Source: an uncultured Lachnospiraceae bacterium (GTDB taxonomy: Bacteria; Bacillota; Clostridia; Lachnospirales; Lachnospiraceae). From it: a DNA stretch of 53,802 nt. The stretch's first letter is position 1. Every line of letters begins with the position of its first letter. Location: the NCBI GenBank assembly GCA_902793335.1, contig CADBCZ010000035.1, positions 1 to 53,802 of the forward strand, read 5' to 3'. A model generated the notes under the pieces. That model saw only the letters and a list, made by a program, of their open reading frames with translations. It was not told the origin of the DNA and did not search any database. Shown in pieces: positions 25,232 through 33,751 of this stretch. A program made the position numbers and the translations under genes.

Positions 25232-26596
25232 ATGGATGAGAATTTAGCGTTACAGAAGAAAGTACTTCCAAACAGTCTGCAGATGGAGCAGGCGGTCATA
25301 GGTTCCATGCTCATGGACCGCGATGCGGTTGCTGAAGTTGCTGATCTCTTGACCAGGGATGATTTTTATTACAATCAGTACGGATTGCTTTTTTCTGCTA
25401 TTGTTGAATTGTATAATGAGGGAAAACCGATAGATCTTGCTATTGTAAGTAACAGGCTTAAGGAAATGGGTGCTCCGGAATCGGTGAGCAGCATGAGTTA
25501 TATAGGTGAAGTGCTGGATTCGGTGCAGTTTGCCAGTCATGCGGCAGAGTACGCCAAAATCGTGCAGGATAAAGCGGTTCTTAGAAGAATGATCAAATAT
25601 GCTGAGAAGACTATGGCACAGTGTTATGAGTCCGAAGAATCGGTCAATGATCTGTTAGAGCAGTCAGAAAAGGATCTGTTTGATATAACCCAGAAGAGAA
25701 ATACGGGAATGCAGTTTGTTGAGATGAAGGAAATAGCTCTTAACGTGCTTGATAATATTGAGGCATCAGCAAAAAGAGGAAGTAAGGTTACAGGTGTTCC
25801 TACAGGTTTTACTGATCTTGATGATAAGTTGACAGGTCTTCATGGCTCTGAATTAATACTTATTGCGGCCAGACCTGCTATGGGTAAGACAGCATTTGCG
25901 CTTAATATCGCACAGTATGCGGCGATGAAGGCAGATGTTCCTGTTGCTCTTTTTTCACTGGAGATGAGTAAGGAACAGCTTGCAACTCGTTTGATTGCCA
26001 TGGATTCTATGGTTGATTCCCAGGCCATACGAACAGGACAGTTACTGGATACGGACTGGGATAAGATTATGGAGTCTACCTATCGTGTCGGTGAAACTCC
26101 GATGTATATTGATGATACTCCGGGTATTAATATAGCAGAGCTGAGATCTAAATGTAGAAAACTTAAGCAGACAAAGGATATCGGATTGATAGTTATAGAC
26201 TATCTGCAGTTGATGAATGCGGGTGGTAGAAGTGAGTCGCGTCAGCAGGAGATTTCAACTATAAGTCGTTCTCTTAAGAAGTTGGCAAGAGAGTTGGATG
26301 TTCCTGTCATTGCTCTTTCACAGCTTAACCGTGCCGTGGACAGTCGTGAAGACCACAAACCTGTTATGTCGGATCTTCGTGAGTCAGGAGCTATTGAGCA
26401 GGATGCGGATGTAATCATGTTCATTTATCGTGATGACTACTACAATAAAGAGGATTCTCCCAAACCCGGAATTGCAGACATTATTGTTGCTAAACAGAGA
26501 AATGGTTCTACAGGTCCTGTTGAGCTTACATGGATTGGTAAGTATACTAAGTTTGCAAACAAACTGGCTCCAAGAAAACAAGAGGAAAGCCTGTAG
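25232..26596 (+). CDS. dnaB: Replicative DNA helicase DnaB
   Basis: 454 residues from the ATG at 25232, one base after the rplI stop. The N-terminal helical collar (NSLQMEQAVIGSML, residues 12-115) interacts with primase. The RecA-like motor follows, with Walker A ARPAMGKT near 213, Walker B LIVIDYLQLM, the QxxR-type SRSLKKLARELDVP region and the DLRESGAIEQDAD finger. It unwinds duplex DNA at the fork as a hexamer. There is no intein. Translational coupling to rplI is likely. Confidence 0.97.
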   Translation: MDENLALQKKVLPNSLQMEQAVIGSMLMDRDAVAEVADLLTRDDFYYNQYGLLFSAIVELYNEGKPIDLAIVSNRLKEMGAPESVSSMSYIGEVLDSVQFASHAAEYAKIVQDKAVLRRMIKYAEKTMAQCYESEESVNDLLEQSEKDLFDITQKRNTGMQFVEMKEIALNVLDNIEASAKRGSKVTGVPTGFTDLDDKLTGLHGSELILIAARPAMGKTAFALNIAQYAAMKADVPVALFSLEMSKEQLATRLIAMDSMVDSQAIRTGQLLDTDWDKIMESTYRVGETPMYIDDTPGINIAELRSKCRKLKQTKDIGLIVIDYLQLMNAGGRSESRQQEISTISRSLKKLARELDVPVIALSQLNRAVDSREDHKPVMSDLRESGAIEQDADVIMFIYRDDYYNKEDSPKPGIADIIVAKQRNGSTGPVELTWIGKYTKFANKLAPRKQEESL

Positions 26597-26605
26597 TGAT
26601 ATAGG

Positions 26606-27796
26606 TTATTTTGTGCATACGAATAGTCCCGAATTTTTTGTAATATGAAATTTATTTTTTGTCTTCCGCTCCACATAGGTGCGGAAGTCTTTGTATCTGT
26701 CTAAAAGATATTGATTCTGATTGCCGTGGCATGAAAGAATATATTCTATCAGTGGATCTGCTTTATCTACTATTAGTTCATCTTTATAGATTTTTCTTGT
26801 GATTGAAGAAAAGTAAGGTGCCAGAAGGTCTGCTCCGTTGTCAAGACCGAATCTGTCGTATAATTTATCCGCGGACAATATTATGGAGCTGTTAAATTCC
26901 TGTACCAGGGTTGTGATTTCTTTCATATGTGAAGCGCCATATGTACTACAGATCAGTTTACCGCCGGGTTTTAGTATGCGTCTGATTTCGCCTAGTGCTT
27001 TTGACAGATCATCACAGTAAAACAACACATGATTGGCAATGACCAGATCAAAGATTGATTCATCATATGGTATATCGTGGCAGTCAAAGGCCTGATAATT
27101 GAAATGTACTTCAGGATAATTTTTCTCAAATTCTCTTTTTGTATCTCTAAGCATACCCTCAGAAATATCGTTAAGTGTGATTTGTACATTGCATTGATTG
27201 CATTTGTCCATTGTTTCTTTCCAAAATGCACCACTGCCGCAACCAATCTCTAATATATTCATTCCGGAATGTATATCACATTGCTCATACACCCAGGGAA
27301 ACCAACCCTGTTTGTTGATAGAATACAGTTTGTGAAGCTTGATTCTGGCAGAGATATTGTTGGAATTCTCATACTGGGTTTTTAAAGTATTTTCCATATT
27401 GGTAAGATGGATAAGGTTGAGCATTGATGACCAGTCTATATCATTTTCTTTGTCGAGAGCTTTGGTGATGTCTTCGATTGCATTAGAAACCATCTCCATT
27501 TGTTCGATTCGTTCACGGACAAGCTTAAGCTGCATATTGAGGGAGTTTTTGAGCATATTGCGGTCAAGATCTCCGATAGTCATGCTGCGTATATCGTCTA
27601 ATGAGAATCCTAAATATTTCAGTAAAAGAATCTGCTGTAATTTAGCAAAATCCGCATCTGTGTAGAATCTGGCTCCGGAGTCATTGACATATGATGGTTT
27701 CAGAATATTAGCTTTGTCATAGTAACGTACAGTTCTTATGGTTATGTGAGCCATCTTGGCAAATTCGCCGGATGTATAATAGCCTGAAGGTTTCAT
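26606..27796 (-). CDS. MerR-type regulator fused to a SAM-dependent methyltransferase
   Basis: 396 residues. The N-terminal 75 are a MerR helix-turn-helix plus wing (SGEFAKMAHITIRTVRYYDKA, then FYTDADFAKLQQI). A dimerisation helix runs to about 120. The remaining part is a class I methyltransferase with motif I MNILEIGCGSGAFWKE, acidic LNDISEGM, and LVIANHVLFY plus LKPGGKLICSTYG. MerR-methyltransferase fusions are known in clostridia and may control or modify in response to a toxic ligand; the substrate is unknown. AAAAAGGAG precedes the ATG. It converges on dnaB with only 9 bases between the stops and no terminator in the gap. Confidence 0.85.
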   Translation of the reverse strand: MKPSGYYTSGEFAKMAHITIRTVRYYDKANILKPSYVNDSGARFYTDADFAKLQQILLLKYLGFSLDDIRSMTIGDLDRNMLKNSLNMQLKLVRERIEQMEMVSNAIEDITKALDKENDIDWSSMLNLIHLTNMENTLKTQYENSNNISARIKLHKLYSINKQGWFPWVYEQCDIHSGMNILEIGCGSGAFWKETMDKCNQCNVQITLNDISEGMLRDTKREFEKNYPEVHFNYQAFDCHDIPYDESIFDLVIANHVLFYCDDLSKALGEIRRILKPGGKLICSTYGASHMKEITTLVQEFNSSIILSADKLYDRFGLDNGADLLAPYFSSITRKIYKDELIVDKADPLIEYILSCHGNQNQYLLDRYKDFRTYVERKTKNKFHITKNSGLFVCTK

Positions 27797-28044
27797 ATAG
27801 ATTCTCCTTTTTGTAGATGATATACAGGTTGTTGTTTTTTATAGAAATTTCGCTAACTTGTATATTATAACATTATATTTGTAATTGTGCCATTTATGTG
27901 CAGAAAAATACAGATTTGTCTAAAGATATATTTTTTTGTTGACGATAATAGAATAAGCGTGTATATTATTTAAGGTTTTGGGAAAGTTATAATAATATTT
28001 GCCGGTATATAAAAAGGATATTAACAATAGGTGGGTGTTTAATT

Positions 28045-28557
28045 ATGAGTAAAGAGTATAATGAAAAGGATATTAGAAATGAATACAGCGAATTGACAAA
28101 ACTTCTTATCGAAAAAGAGCTGACAATAACAACAATGGAGTCTTGTACCGCAGGACAGATTGCCAGTCTTATTACCGATACAGAGGGTTCGTCTGCTGTA
28201 ATGAAGGGTGCATTTGTTACGTACTGTAACGAAGCTAAGATCATGCTTGGAGTACCTGCACAGATCATCAACAGATATTCTGTGTATTCAGAGGAAACTG
28301 CTGTAGCTATGGCTAAGGTATGTCAGGATAAATATAATGCAGATATCGGAGTCGGAGTTACGGGTACCATGGGCAATGTCGATCCTGCTAATGCAGGAAG
28401 TTCTACTCCGGGAACGATTTATTTTGCAATCAGTTATAAAGATAATGTATCTAGTTTTTACAAAGAAATAAGCCCGCAGGATAGCAGGCTTGAGTACAAA
28501 TTTGCGGTTGCAAAGGAAGTTATTGATGAATTGATGAATATTATAACAAATGAATAA
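28045..28557 (+). CDS. CinA C-terminal domain (nicotinamide-nucleotide amidase-like) protein
   Basis: 170 residues of stand-alone CinA C-terminal (PncC-like) domain. The signature TTMESCTAGQIASLITD carries the catalytic Ser. It is followed by GSSAVMKGAFVTYCNEAKIMLGV and the phosphate-binding GVTGTMGNVDP. The family deamidates nicotinamide mononucleotide to nicotinate mononucleotide in pyridine nucleotide recycling. The MoCF-like N-terminal half found in full CinA is absent. AGGTGGG precedes the ATG. It converges on the Na/Pi cotransporter gene with 6 bases between stops. Confidence 0.85.
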   Translation: MSKEYNEKDIRNEYSELTKLLIEKELTITTMESCTAGQIASLITDTEGSSAVMKGAFVTYCNEAKIMLGVPAQIINRYSVYSEETAVAMAKVCQDKYNADIGVGVTGTMGNVDPANAGSSTPGTIYFAISYKDNVSSFYKEISPQDSRLEYKFAVAKEVIDELMNIITNE

Positions 28558-28563
28558 TATCCT

Positions 28564-30606
28564 TTAATTCTTTTTGCTTTTCTTCTTTTTGCTTTTCTTG
28601 TTGTCGACAGAGTCTTTGGTTTTATCTGTTTTCTTGATTTTTGTATCATCATTGCTTTTGACTTCGATGTTGACTTTGTCGGATTTTTTACTTTTATCTT
28701 TCTCGATAATATTGTGCTTGTTTTTATCCGGTGACTTTTTGTCATCGGATTTTGTTTCGTTAAGCTCGATTTTTTGAGTGTTGCCTTTGGGCGATTCTTT
28801 GGATTTCTTTCCGCCTGTTAATAATGGTTCTATATACATTGTGAAGTAGTAATTTTCAAGAGCTTTATATTCTTCACTTCCGGTATCCTCTACATGACCG
28901 TGCATCTCATCAAATCCCTGATCACCGCTTGTTCTCTTAATTATGTGCAAGGCTATGTTAGCCGCATGTGAGCCTATTCTTTCAAAGGAATTGGTAAGAT
29001 CTGCCAACGCCACACCACCTGCAACACCACAGTCACCGGTCTGGAGTCTGTCTACGTGATGTGATTTGATTATATCCTTTAGGTTGTTGATGGTGTGTGC
29101 CATAGGTTCGATACGAATGGCTTTTCGTCCGTCATCTTCCGCGAAAGCTTTGATAAGTGTTTCGATTGTGTATTTTGTGGCTGAAACGATGGTGTTTATT
29201 TCATTCATACCCGCTTCGGAAAATGCTATTCTTTCATCATGATTACTTCTGGCTGTATAAGCTATGTTCATGCAGTAATCGCCGATACGTTCAAAGTCGC
29301 CTACCGAGTGGAGAATCTCTGCAACAACCAGCTTATTGTCGGGGGTTAAATGCTTGCGGTTGATTCGTATTATATATGCCGAAAGTGCAGTCTCACATTT
29401 ATCAAGGAAGCTTTCATTTGCTTCTAAAGCAGTAAATGATTCCTCGTTGTATTCGCTTATTAAATCTGTTGACAGCTTGAAATTTTCCACGAGTTTTTCA
29501 CCCATTTTGTTTATGATGTTAATACACTGGTGTAAAGCTATACCCGGAGTCTGCAGGAGTCTGTCATCAAGCTTTCTAAGCTCCTCATCTTCAGGGTTAA
29601 CATCGCTGTCTCCGGTCATGCGTCTGCTGATGTCTGACATCTGATTGCAGAAAGGAAGCAGAACAAGACTTGTGATAAGGTTAATTCCCAGATGTACATT
29701 TGCGATGTTACCGCGGTTTACAACCTGACCTAATATTGGAAGACCGACAGTATAGTAAATACCGTAGATTATTGCACCAAAAGCCAGTGTACTGAAAACA
29801 TTAAAAAGAATGTAGCTTATTGAAACACGTTTTGCTTTCTTCGTGGCTCCGATTGCGCCTAATATAATAGGCATACATTTACCAATGTTCTGACCAAGAA
29901 TGAAAGGCAGTGCGATTCCGTATGTAAGGCTTCCTGAGGCAGAAAGTGCCTGGAGGATTCCGACTGCGGCTGAGGAACTTTGAATTACCGCAGTAAGTGC
30001 CATACCTGTCAGTATACCTATGAATGGGTTGGAGAAAGAGGTAAAGAGCTTCTGAAAAGACGGTGAGTCTTTAAGAGGAGCAAATACTTCTTCCATCATG
30101 GTCATTCCGTAGAAAAGAAGACCAAGACCTATCATTATACCGGCTATATCCTTTGCTCGTTGGTTTTTTTTCTTTTGGGTGAGCAATGTTATGACTGTTC
30201 CGGCAGCCAACAACATTGGTGCAAACGATGATGGCTTGAGAAGTTTTAGAATAAGAGTTCCCGAACCGAGGTCACCAAGCCTTAATATCTGTGCGGTAAA
30301 TGTGCTTCCGACATTTGCACCAAAAACAACAGGTATAGCCTGACTAAGTTTCATGATGCCTGCATTTACAAAACCTATAAGCATAAGAGTTGTGGCAGAG
30401 GAACTCTGAATGATGCCGGTTACTATTACACCAAGTCCCCAGCCTTTGACGGCGCCGACACCTTTTCGCTTGCTGGTGGTAAGAGTTTCCAATATTTTTT
30501 CGAGTCCTCCTCCGGCGAGCTTTTGAAGAGAACTTCCCATGAGGCTCATGCCGAACAGGAAGAGGCCTACTCCACCGAAAAGATTAATTATAGATAATAC
30601 GTTCAT
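28564..30606 (-). CDS. Na+/phosphate cotransporter with PhoU-like domain and Lys-rich tail
   Basis: 680 residues. Residues 1 to about 330 contain the duplicated Na/Pi-cotransporter (NptA/PF02690) repeats with the signature QSSSA twice (GIIQSSSATTLM; VIQSSSAAVGI). Residues about 345-560 form a PhoU-like helical domain with E-x-x-x-D metal-binding patterns. The last 80 residues are a very unusual Lys/Asp/Ser low-complexity tail ending KKKKSKKN. The family imports phosphate with sodium. AAGGAG precedes the start. The upstream region holds a palindromic repeat. The core call is firm; the tail's role is unknown. Confidence 0.88.
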   Translation of the reverse strand: MNVLSIINLFGGVGLFLFGMSLMGSSLQKLAGGGLEKILETLTTSKRKGVGAVKGWGLGVIVTGIIQSSSATTLMLIGFVNAGIMKLSQAIPVVFGANVGSTFTAQILRLGDLGSGTLILKLLKPSSFAPMLLAAGTVITLLTQKKKNQRAKDIAGIMIGLGLLFYGMTMMEEVFAPLKDSPSFQKLFTSFSNPFIGILTGMALTAVIQSSSAAVGILQALSASGSLTYGIALPFILGQNIGKCMPIILGAIGATKKAKRVSISYILFNVFSTLAFGAIIYGIYYTVGLPILGQVVNRGNIANVHLGINLITSLVLLPFCNQMSDISRRMTGDSDVNPEDEELRKLDDRLLQTPGIALHQCINIINKMGEKLVENFKLSTDLISEYNEESFTALEANESFLDKCETALSAYIIRINRKHLTPDNKLVVAEILHSVGDFERIGDYCMNIAYTARSNHDERIAFSEAGMNEINTIVSATKYTIETLIKAFAEDDGRKAIRIEPMAHTINNLKDIIKSHHVDRLQTGDCGVAGGVALADLTNSFERIGSHAANIALHIIKRTSGDQGFDEMHGHVEDTGSEEYKALENYYFTMYIEPLLTGGKKSKESPKGNTQKIELNETKSDDKKSPDKNKHNIIEKDKSKKSDKVNIEVKSNDDTKIKKTDKTKDSVDNKKSKKKKSKKN

Positions 30607-30954
30607 GTTTTCTCCTTGTTAACTAATATTATTTTAGGTGATTGCGAAATGATATTTCTTTGTTTTGCTTTTGTGCATGTTATACAATCCAACGCAGGCA
30701 CGCTCTCGCTGCTCGTCGCACGCAGCGGTACTAAACTCATGCTTCGCATTCTAACATGCACAACGCAATTCACAATTCATAGAGTTTCGCAAACGCCTAC
30801 AATATTATTTGATTGCATATAAATCGTAACTGTCTGGCTAATTATATTACGAACTTAATATTTGTGTCAAAACTTTTTTGATGTAATATATACATTAGTT
30901 TGGAATAATGATAAAATAGAAAAAATTTATGTAATATCGGAGGAATATTCTGAT
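30607..30954. other. Divergent intergenic region containing repeat copy B
   Basis: The region between the cotransporter (-) and the DUF3737 gene (+) is mostly occupied by the palindromic element at 30635-30799. The remaining 155 bases are AT-rich leader for the DUF3737 gene. No gene is visible. Confidence 0.55.
30635..30799. repeat. Palindromic intergenic repeat, copy B
   Basis: A 165-base element in inverted orientation relative to copy A. The ends are TAGG..TTGCGAAA and TTTCGCAAACGCCTA. A 12-bp perfect inner inverted repeat (30671-30682 with 30752-30763) matches the inner stem of copy A (TTGTGCAT). Between them lies a GC-rich core with GCGGTACTAA shared with copy A. Confidence 0.72.
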
Positions 30955-31806
30955 ATGGGAACAGAACAACAGATAATTGAAAGACAACAATATACGGGTG
31001 AGAGACCACTGTTTCAGGCGAAGAACCTACTGATTCGGGATACGGTTTTCGGTGAGGGCGAATCGCCACTTAAACATAGTGAGAATATTGAGCTTATCCA
31101 TACACTTTTTAAATGGAAATATCCGCTCTGGTATAGCAGACACATAAGTGTTAAGGAGTGTACTTTATTTGAGATGGCAAGAGCCGGAATATGGTATTCT
31201 GAAGATATAACAGTTGTGGATACGCTTATAGAAGCACCTAAAGAATTTCGAAGATGTAACGGACTTAAGATAGAGAATGTATCCATACCGAATGCGGGTG
31301 AGACGCTTTGGAACTGTAAGGATGTCGAGCTTGACAGAGTGACGGTTAATGGTGATTACTTTGGAATGAATTGTGAAAATGTTACCGTGAAAGATTTTGT
31401 TATCTATGGCAATTATTGCTTTGACGGGGCAAAGAATGTTGAGGTTCACAATTCAAGATTTCTGTCAAAGGATTGTTTCTGGAATTCAGAGAATATAACA
31501 ATATACGATTCATACATATCAGGTGAGTATCTGGGGTGGAATTCTAAGAATTTAACTCTGGTCAACTGTACTGTTGAGAGTTTGCAGGGAATGTGTTATA
31601 TCGACAATCTGGTGATGAAGGATTGCACTCTTATCAACACAACGCTTGCCTTTGAGTATTCGAATGTGGACGTGGACATAAAGGGTAAGATTGACAGTGT
31701 GTTAAATCCCGAAAGTGGCAGAATAACCGCTGATTCCATCGGGAAGCTGATACTTGAGAAGGATAAGGTAGATACATCTAAAACAAGAATAATCATCAGG
31801 GAGTAG
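30955..31806 (+). CDS. DUF3737 family beta-helix protein
   Basis: 283 residues from ATG 30955, which has GGAGG at 30939-30943; the longer frame from 30862 has no ribosome site. The body is a run of degenerate 20-23 residue beta-helix-like repeats, each with an N-[VI/L]-[TV] turn (e.g. SENITIYDSY, SKNLTLVNC, NVEVHNSRF). This matches DUF3737, a family of unknown function commonly found next to PatB/MalY aminotransferases. There is no signal peptide. It starts the cluster leading into patB, the ABC pair and trxA. Confidence 0.8.
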   Translation: MGTEQQIIERQQYTGERPLFQAKNLLIRDTVFGEGESPLKHSENIELIHTLFKWKYPLWYSRHISVKECTLFEMARAGIWYSEDITVVDTLIEAPKEFRRCNGLKIENVSIPNAGETLWNCKDVELDRVTVNGDYFGMNCENVTVKDFVIYGNYCFDGAKNVEVHNSRFLSKDCFWNSENITIYDSYISGEYLGWNSKNLTLVNCTVESLQGMCYIDNLVMKDCTLINTTLAFEYSNVDVDIKGKIDSVLNPESGRITADSIGKLILEKDKVDTSKTRIIIRE

Positions 31807-31812
31807 AAGAAG

Positions 31813-33000
31813 ATGAGATATGATTTTGATACGCCTGTTAACAGGAAAAATACCAATTCGTATAAATGGGACATCAGACAGGGTGAGCTTCCAATGTGGG
31901 TGGCTGATATGGATTTTAAGGCGGCACCGGAGATTGTTGAGGCTATGAGAAAACGGTTGGAACACGGGGTGTTTGGATACGGAACTGTTCCGAAGGAATG
32001 GTATCAGGCTTACATTCGATGGTGGCGGGACAGGCATCATTTTGAAATAGATAAAAAATGGCTTGTGTTTTGTACGGGGGTTGTGCCGGCGATTTCTACG
32101 TGTGTAAGGAAGCTGACTGCTCCTGCGGAAAACGTGCTTGTACAGACGCCGGTTTATAATATATTTTTTAATTCAATCAGAAATAACGGAAGAAATATAC
32201 TTACCAGTCCGTTAAGGGAGGTAAGTAACAGTAATGGTGAATTTTATTATGAGATGGATTTTGACGATCTGGAATTGAAATTAAAGAATCCACAGACAAC
32301 TCTTATGTTGCTCTGTAACCCGCAGAATCCGTCGGGACGTATATGGGATAGAGATACTCTTGCAAGAGTGGGAGAACTCTGTGCAAAGTATAATGTAACA
32401 GTGCTTTCGGATGAGATACACTGCGATATAACTAAGCCGGGAGTAGAATATGTTCCATTTGCGGGGGTTTCGGATATTTGTAGAGATAACAGTGTGACCT
32501 GTATATCCGCATCAAAAGCATTTAATCTGGCAGGACTTCAGAGTGCAGCAGTTATGATTCCGGAAAAAAATCTAAGACATAAAGTGTGGAGAGCTCTAAA
32601 CACTGATGAGGTTGCTGAACCTAATTCTTTTGCGATAACATCGACAGTTGCTGCATTTGAAGAAGGTGGAGAATGGCTTGATGAGTTTAGGGAGTACATC
32701 TTCGGAAACAGGAAACTTGTTAAGGAATATCTTCGGGATAATATACCTGAGCTCATATTATTTGAAGGGGATGCTACATATCTGTTATGGATTGATGCAA
32801 GGAAGGTTATTAAACGGGTGGATCCTGATAATAAGAATTTGGCAGCGTTTATCAGGGAAAAGACCGGTTTATATCTCAGTGATGGCGGTGAATACGGAAT
32901 GGAAGGGTTCCTTAGAATGAACGTGGCTTGCCCGAGAAGTTATGTGCAGGAAGGACTTTTAAGACTTGCGAAAGGAGTACATATTTATGATCAAGGCTGA
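31813..33000 (+). CDS. PatB/MalY family PLP-dependent aminotransferase/C-S lyase
   Basis: 395 residues, fold-type I. The N-terminal region YDFDTPVNRKNTNSYKWD and PMWVADMDF are diagnostic for the MalY/PatB group of cystathionine beta-lyases. The PLP lysine is Lys235 in SASKAFNLAGLQ. NPQNPSGRIW and LSDEIHCDI give the cofactor-binding Asn and Asp, and a C-terminal R-x-N-V-A-C binds the carboxylate. It probably cleaves C-S bonds of cystathionine or cysteine; some relatives mainly regulate. Its 3' end overlaps the ABC ATPase start by 14 bases, indicating one transcript. Confidence 0.92.
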   Translation: MRYDFDTPVNRKNTNSYKWDIRQGELPMWVADMDFKAAPEIVEAMRKRLEHGVFGYGTVPKEWYQAYIRWWRDRHHFEIDKKWLVFCTGVVPAISTCVRKLTAPAENVLVQTPVYNIFFNSIRNNGRNILTSPLREVSNSNGEFYYEMDFDDLELKLKNPQTTLMLLCNPQNPSGRIWDRDTLARVGELCAKYNVTVLSDEIHCDITKPGVEYVPFAGVSDICRDNSVTCISASKAFNLAGLQSAAVMIPEKNLRHKVWRALNTDEVAEPNSFAITSTVAAFEEGGEWLDEFREYIFGNRKLVKEYLRDNIPELILFEGDATYLLWIDARKVIKRVDPDNKNLAAFIREKTGLYLSDGGEYGMEGFLRMNVACPRSYVQEGLLRLAKGVHIYDQG

Positions 33001-33733
33001 AAATTTATCAATGGTTTACGGAAATGATTTTAAAGCGGTGGACGGCATGTCTTTTGAGATTGGGTCGGGAGAGATTGTGGGATTTGCCGGTCCAAACGGT
33101 GCGGGAAAAACTACTGTTATCAAGATGTTGACAGGTATACTTAAACCGACAGAAGGGTATGCTACTATTAATGACTTCGATATTGTTAAGGAGCCGATTA
33201 AAGCTAAGGAGAGTTTTGCGTACGTTTCGGATAATCCGGATATTCTTCTTCAGCTTACAGGTATTGAATACATTAATTATATTGCAAACTTATATAAAGT
33301 ACCGTTGGGTGCAAGGGAAAACAGAATCAATGAGCTTGCAGACAGACTTGGCATAAGAGATTCACTGGGACTTCCGATGAAAGAGTATTCACATGGTATG
33401 AGACAGAAAACTATGATAATAGCAGCGCTTATTCATAATCCACCGGCATGGATATTGGACGAGCCGATGACAGGACTTGATCCGACTGCTGCATACGAGC
33501 TTAAGCAGATGATGATAGAACATGCAAAGAAGGGAAACGCGGTTCTGTTTTCTACGCATGTGTTAGAGGTGGCAGAGAAGCTTTGTGACAGAATTATGAT
33601 TATTAACCATGGTAAAAATATTTATCAGGGAACTGTCGAGGAGATTATGGCAAAAAATCCGGGTAAGGATCTGGAAGCTATATTTATTGAAATGACAGGC
33701 GGTAAAACAACGGAACAACACACTACCGAGTAG
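32987..33733 (+). CDS. ABC transporter ATP-binding protein
   Basis: 248 residues from the ATG at 32987, with AAAGGAG upstream inside the end of the patB gene. Walker A is GPNGAGKTT (about residues 37-45), the signature is YSHGMRQK, Walker B is AWILDEPMTGLDP, and the H-loop is in FSTHVLEVAEKLC. The features match DrrA/CcmA-like exporters. It works with the membrane protein encoded 18 bases downstream. The substrate is unknown. Confidence 0.93.
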   Translation: MIKAENLSMVYGNDFKAVDGMSFEIGSGEIVGFAGPNGAGKTTVIKMLTGILKPTEGYATINDFDIVKEPIKAKESFAYVSDNPDILLQLTGIEYINYIANLYKVPLGARENRINELADRLGIRDSLGLPMKEYSHGMRQKTMIIAALIHNPPAWILDEPMTGLDPTAAYELKQMMIEHAKKGNAVLFSTHVLEVAEKLCDRIMIINHGKNIYQGTVEEIMAKNPGKDLEAIFIEMTGGKTTEQHTTE

Positions 33734-33751
33734 AAGGCAGGGGGGGATAAC

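Noticed and set aside
26597-26680. Terminator between dnaB and the MerR-methyltransferase gene
   Set aside because: The stops are only 9 bases apart and I found no stem with a T-run in the gap.
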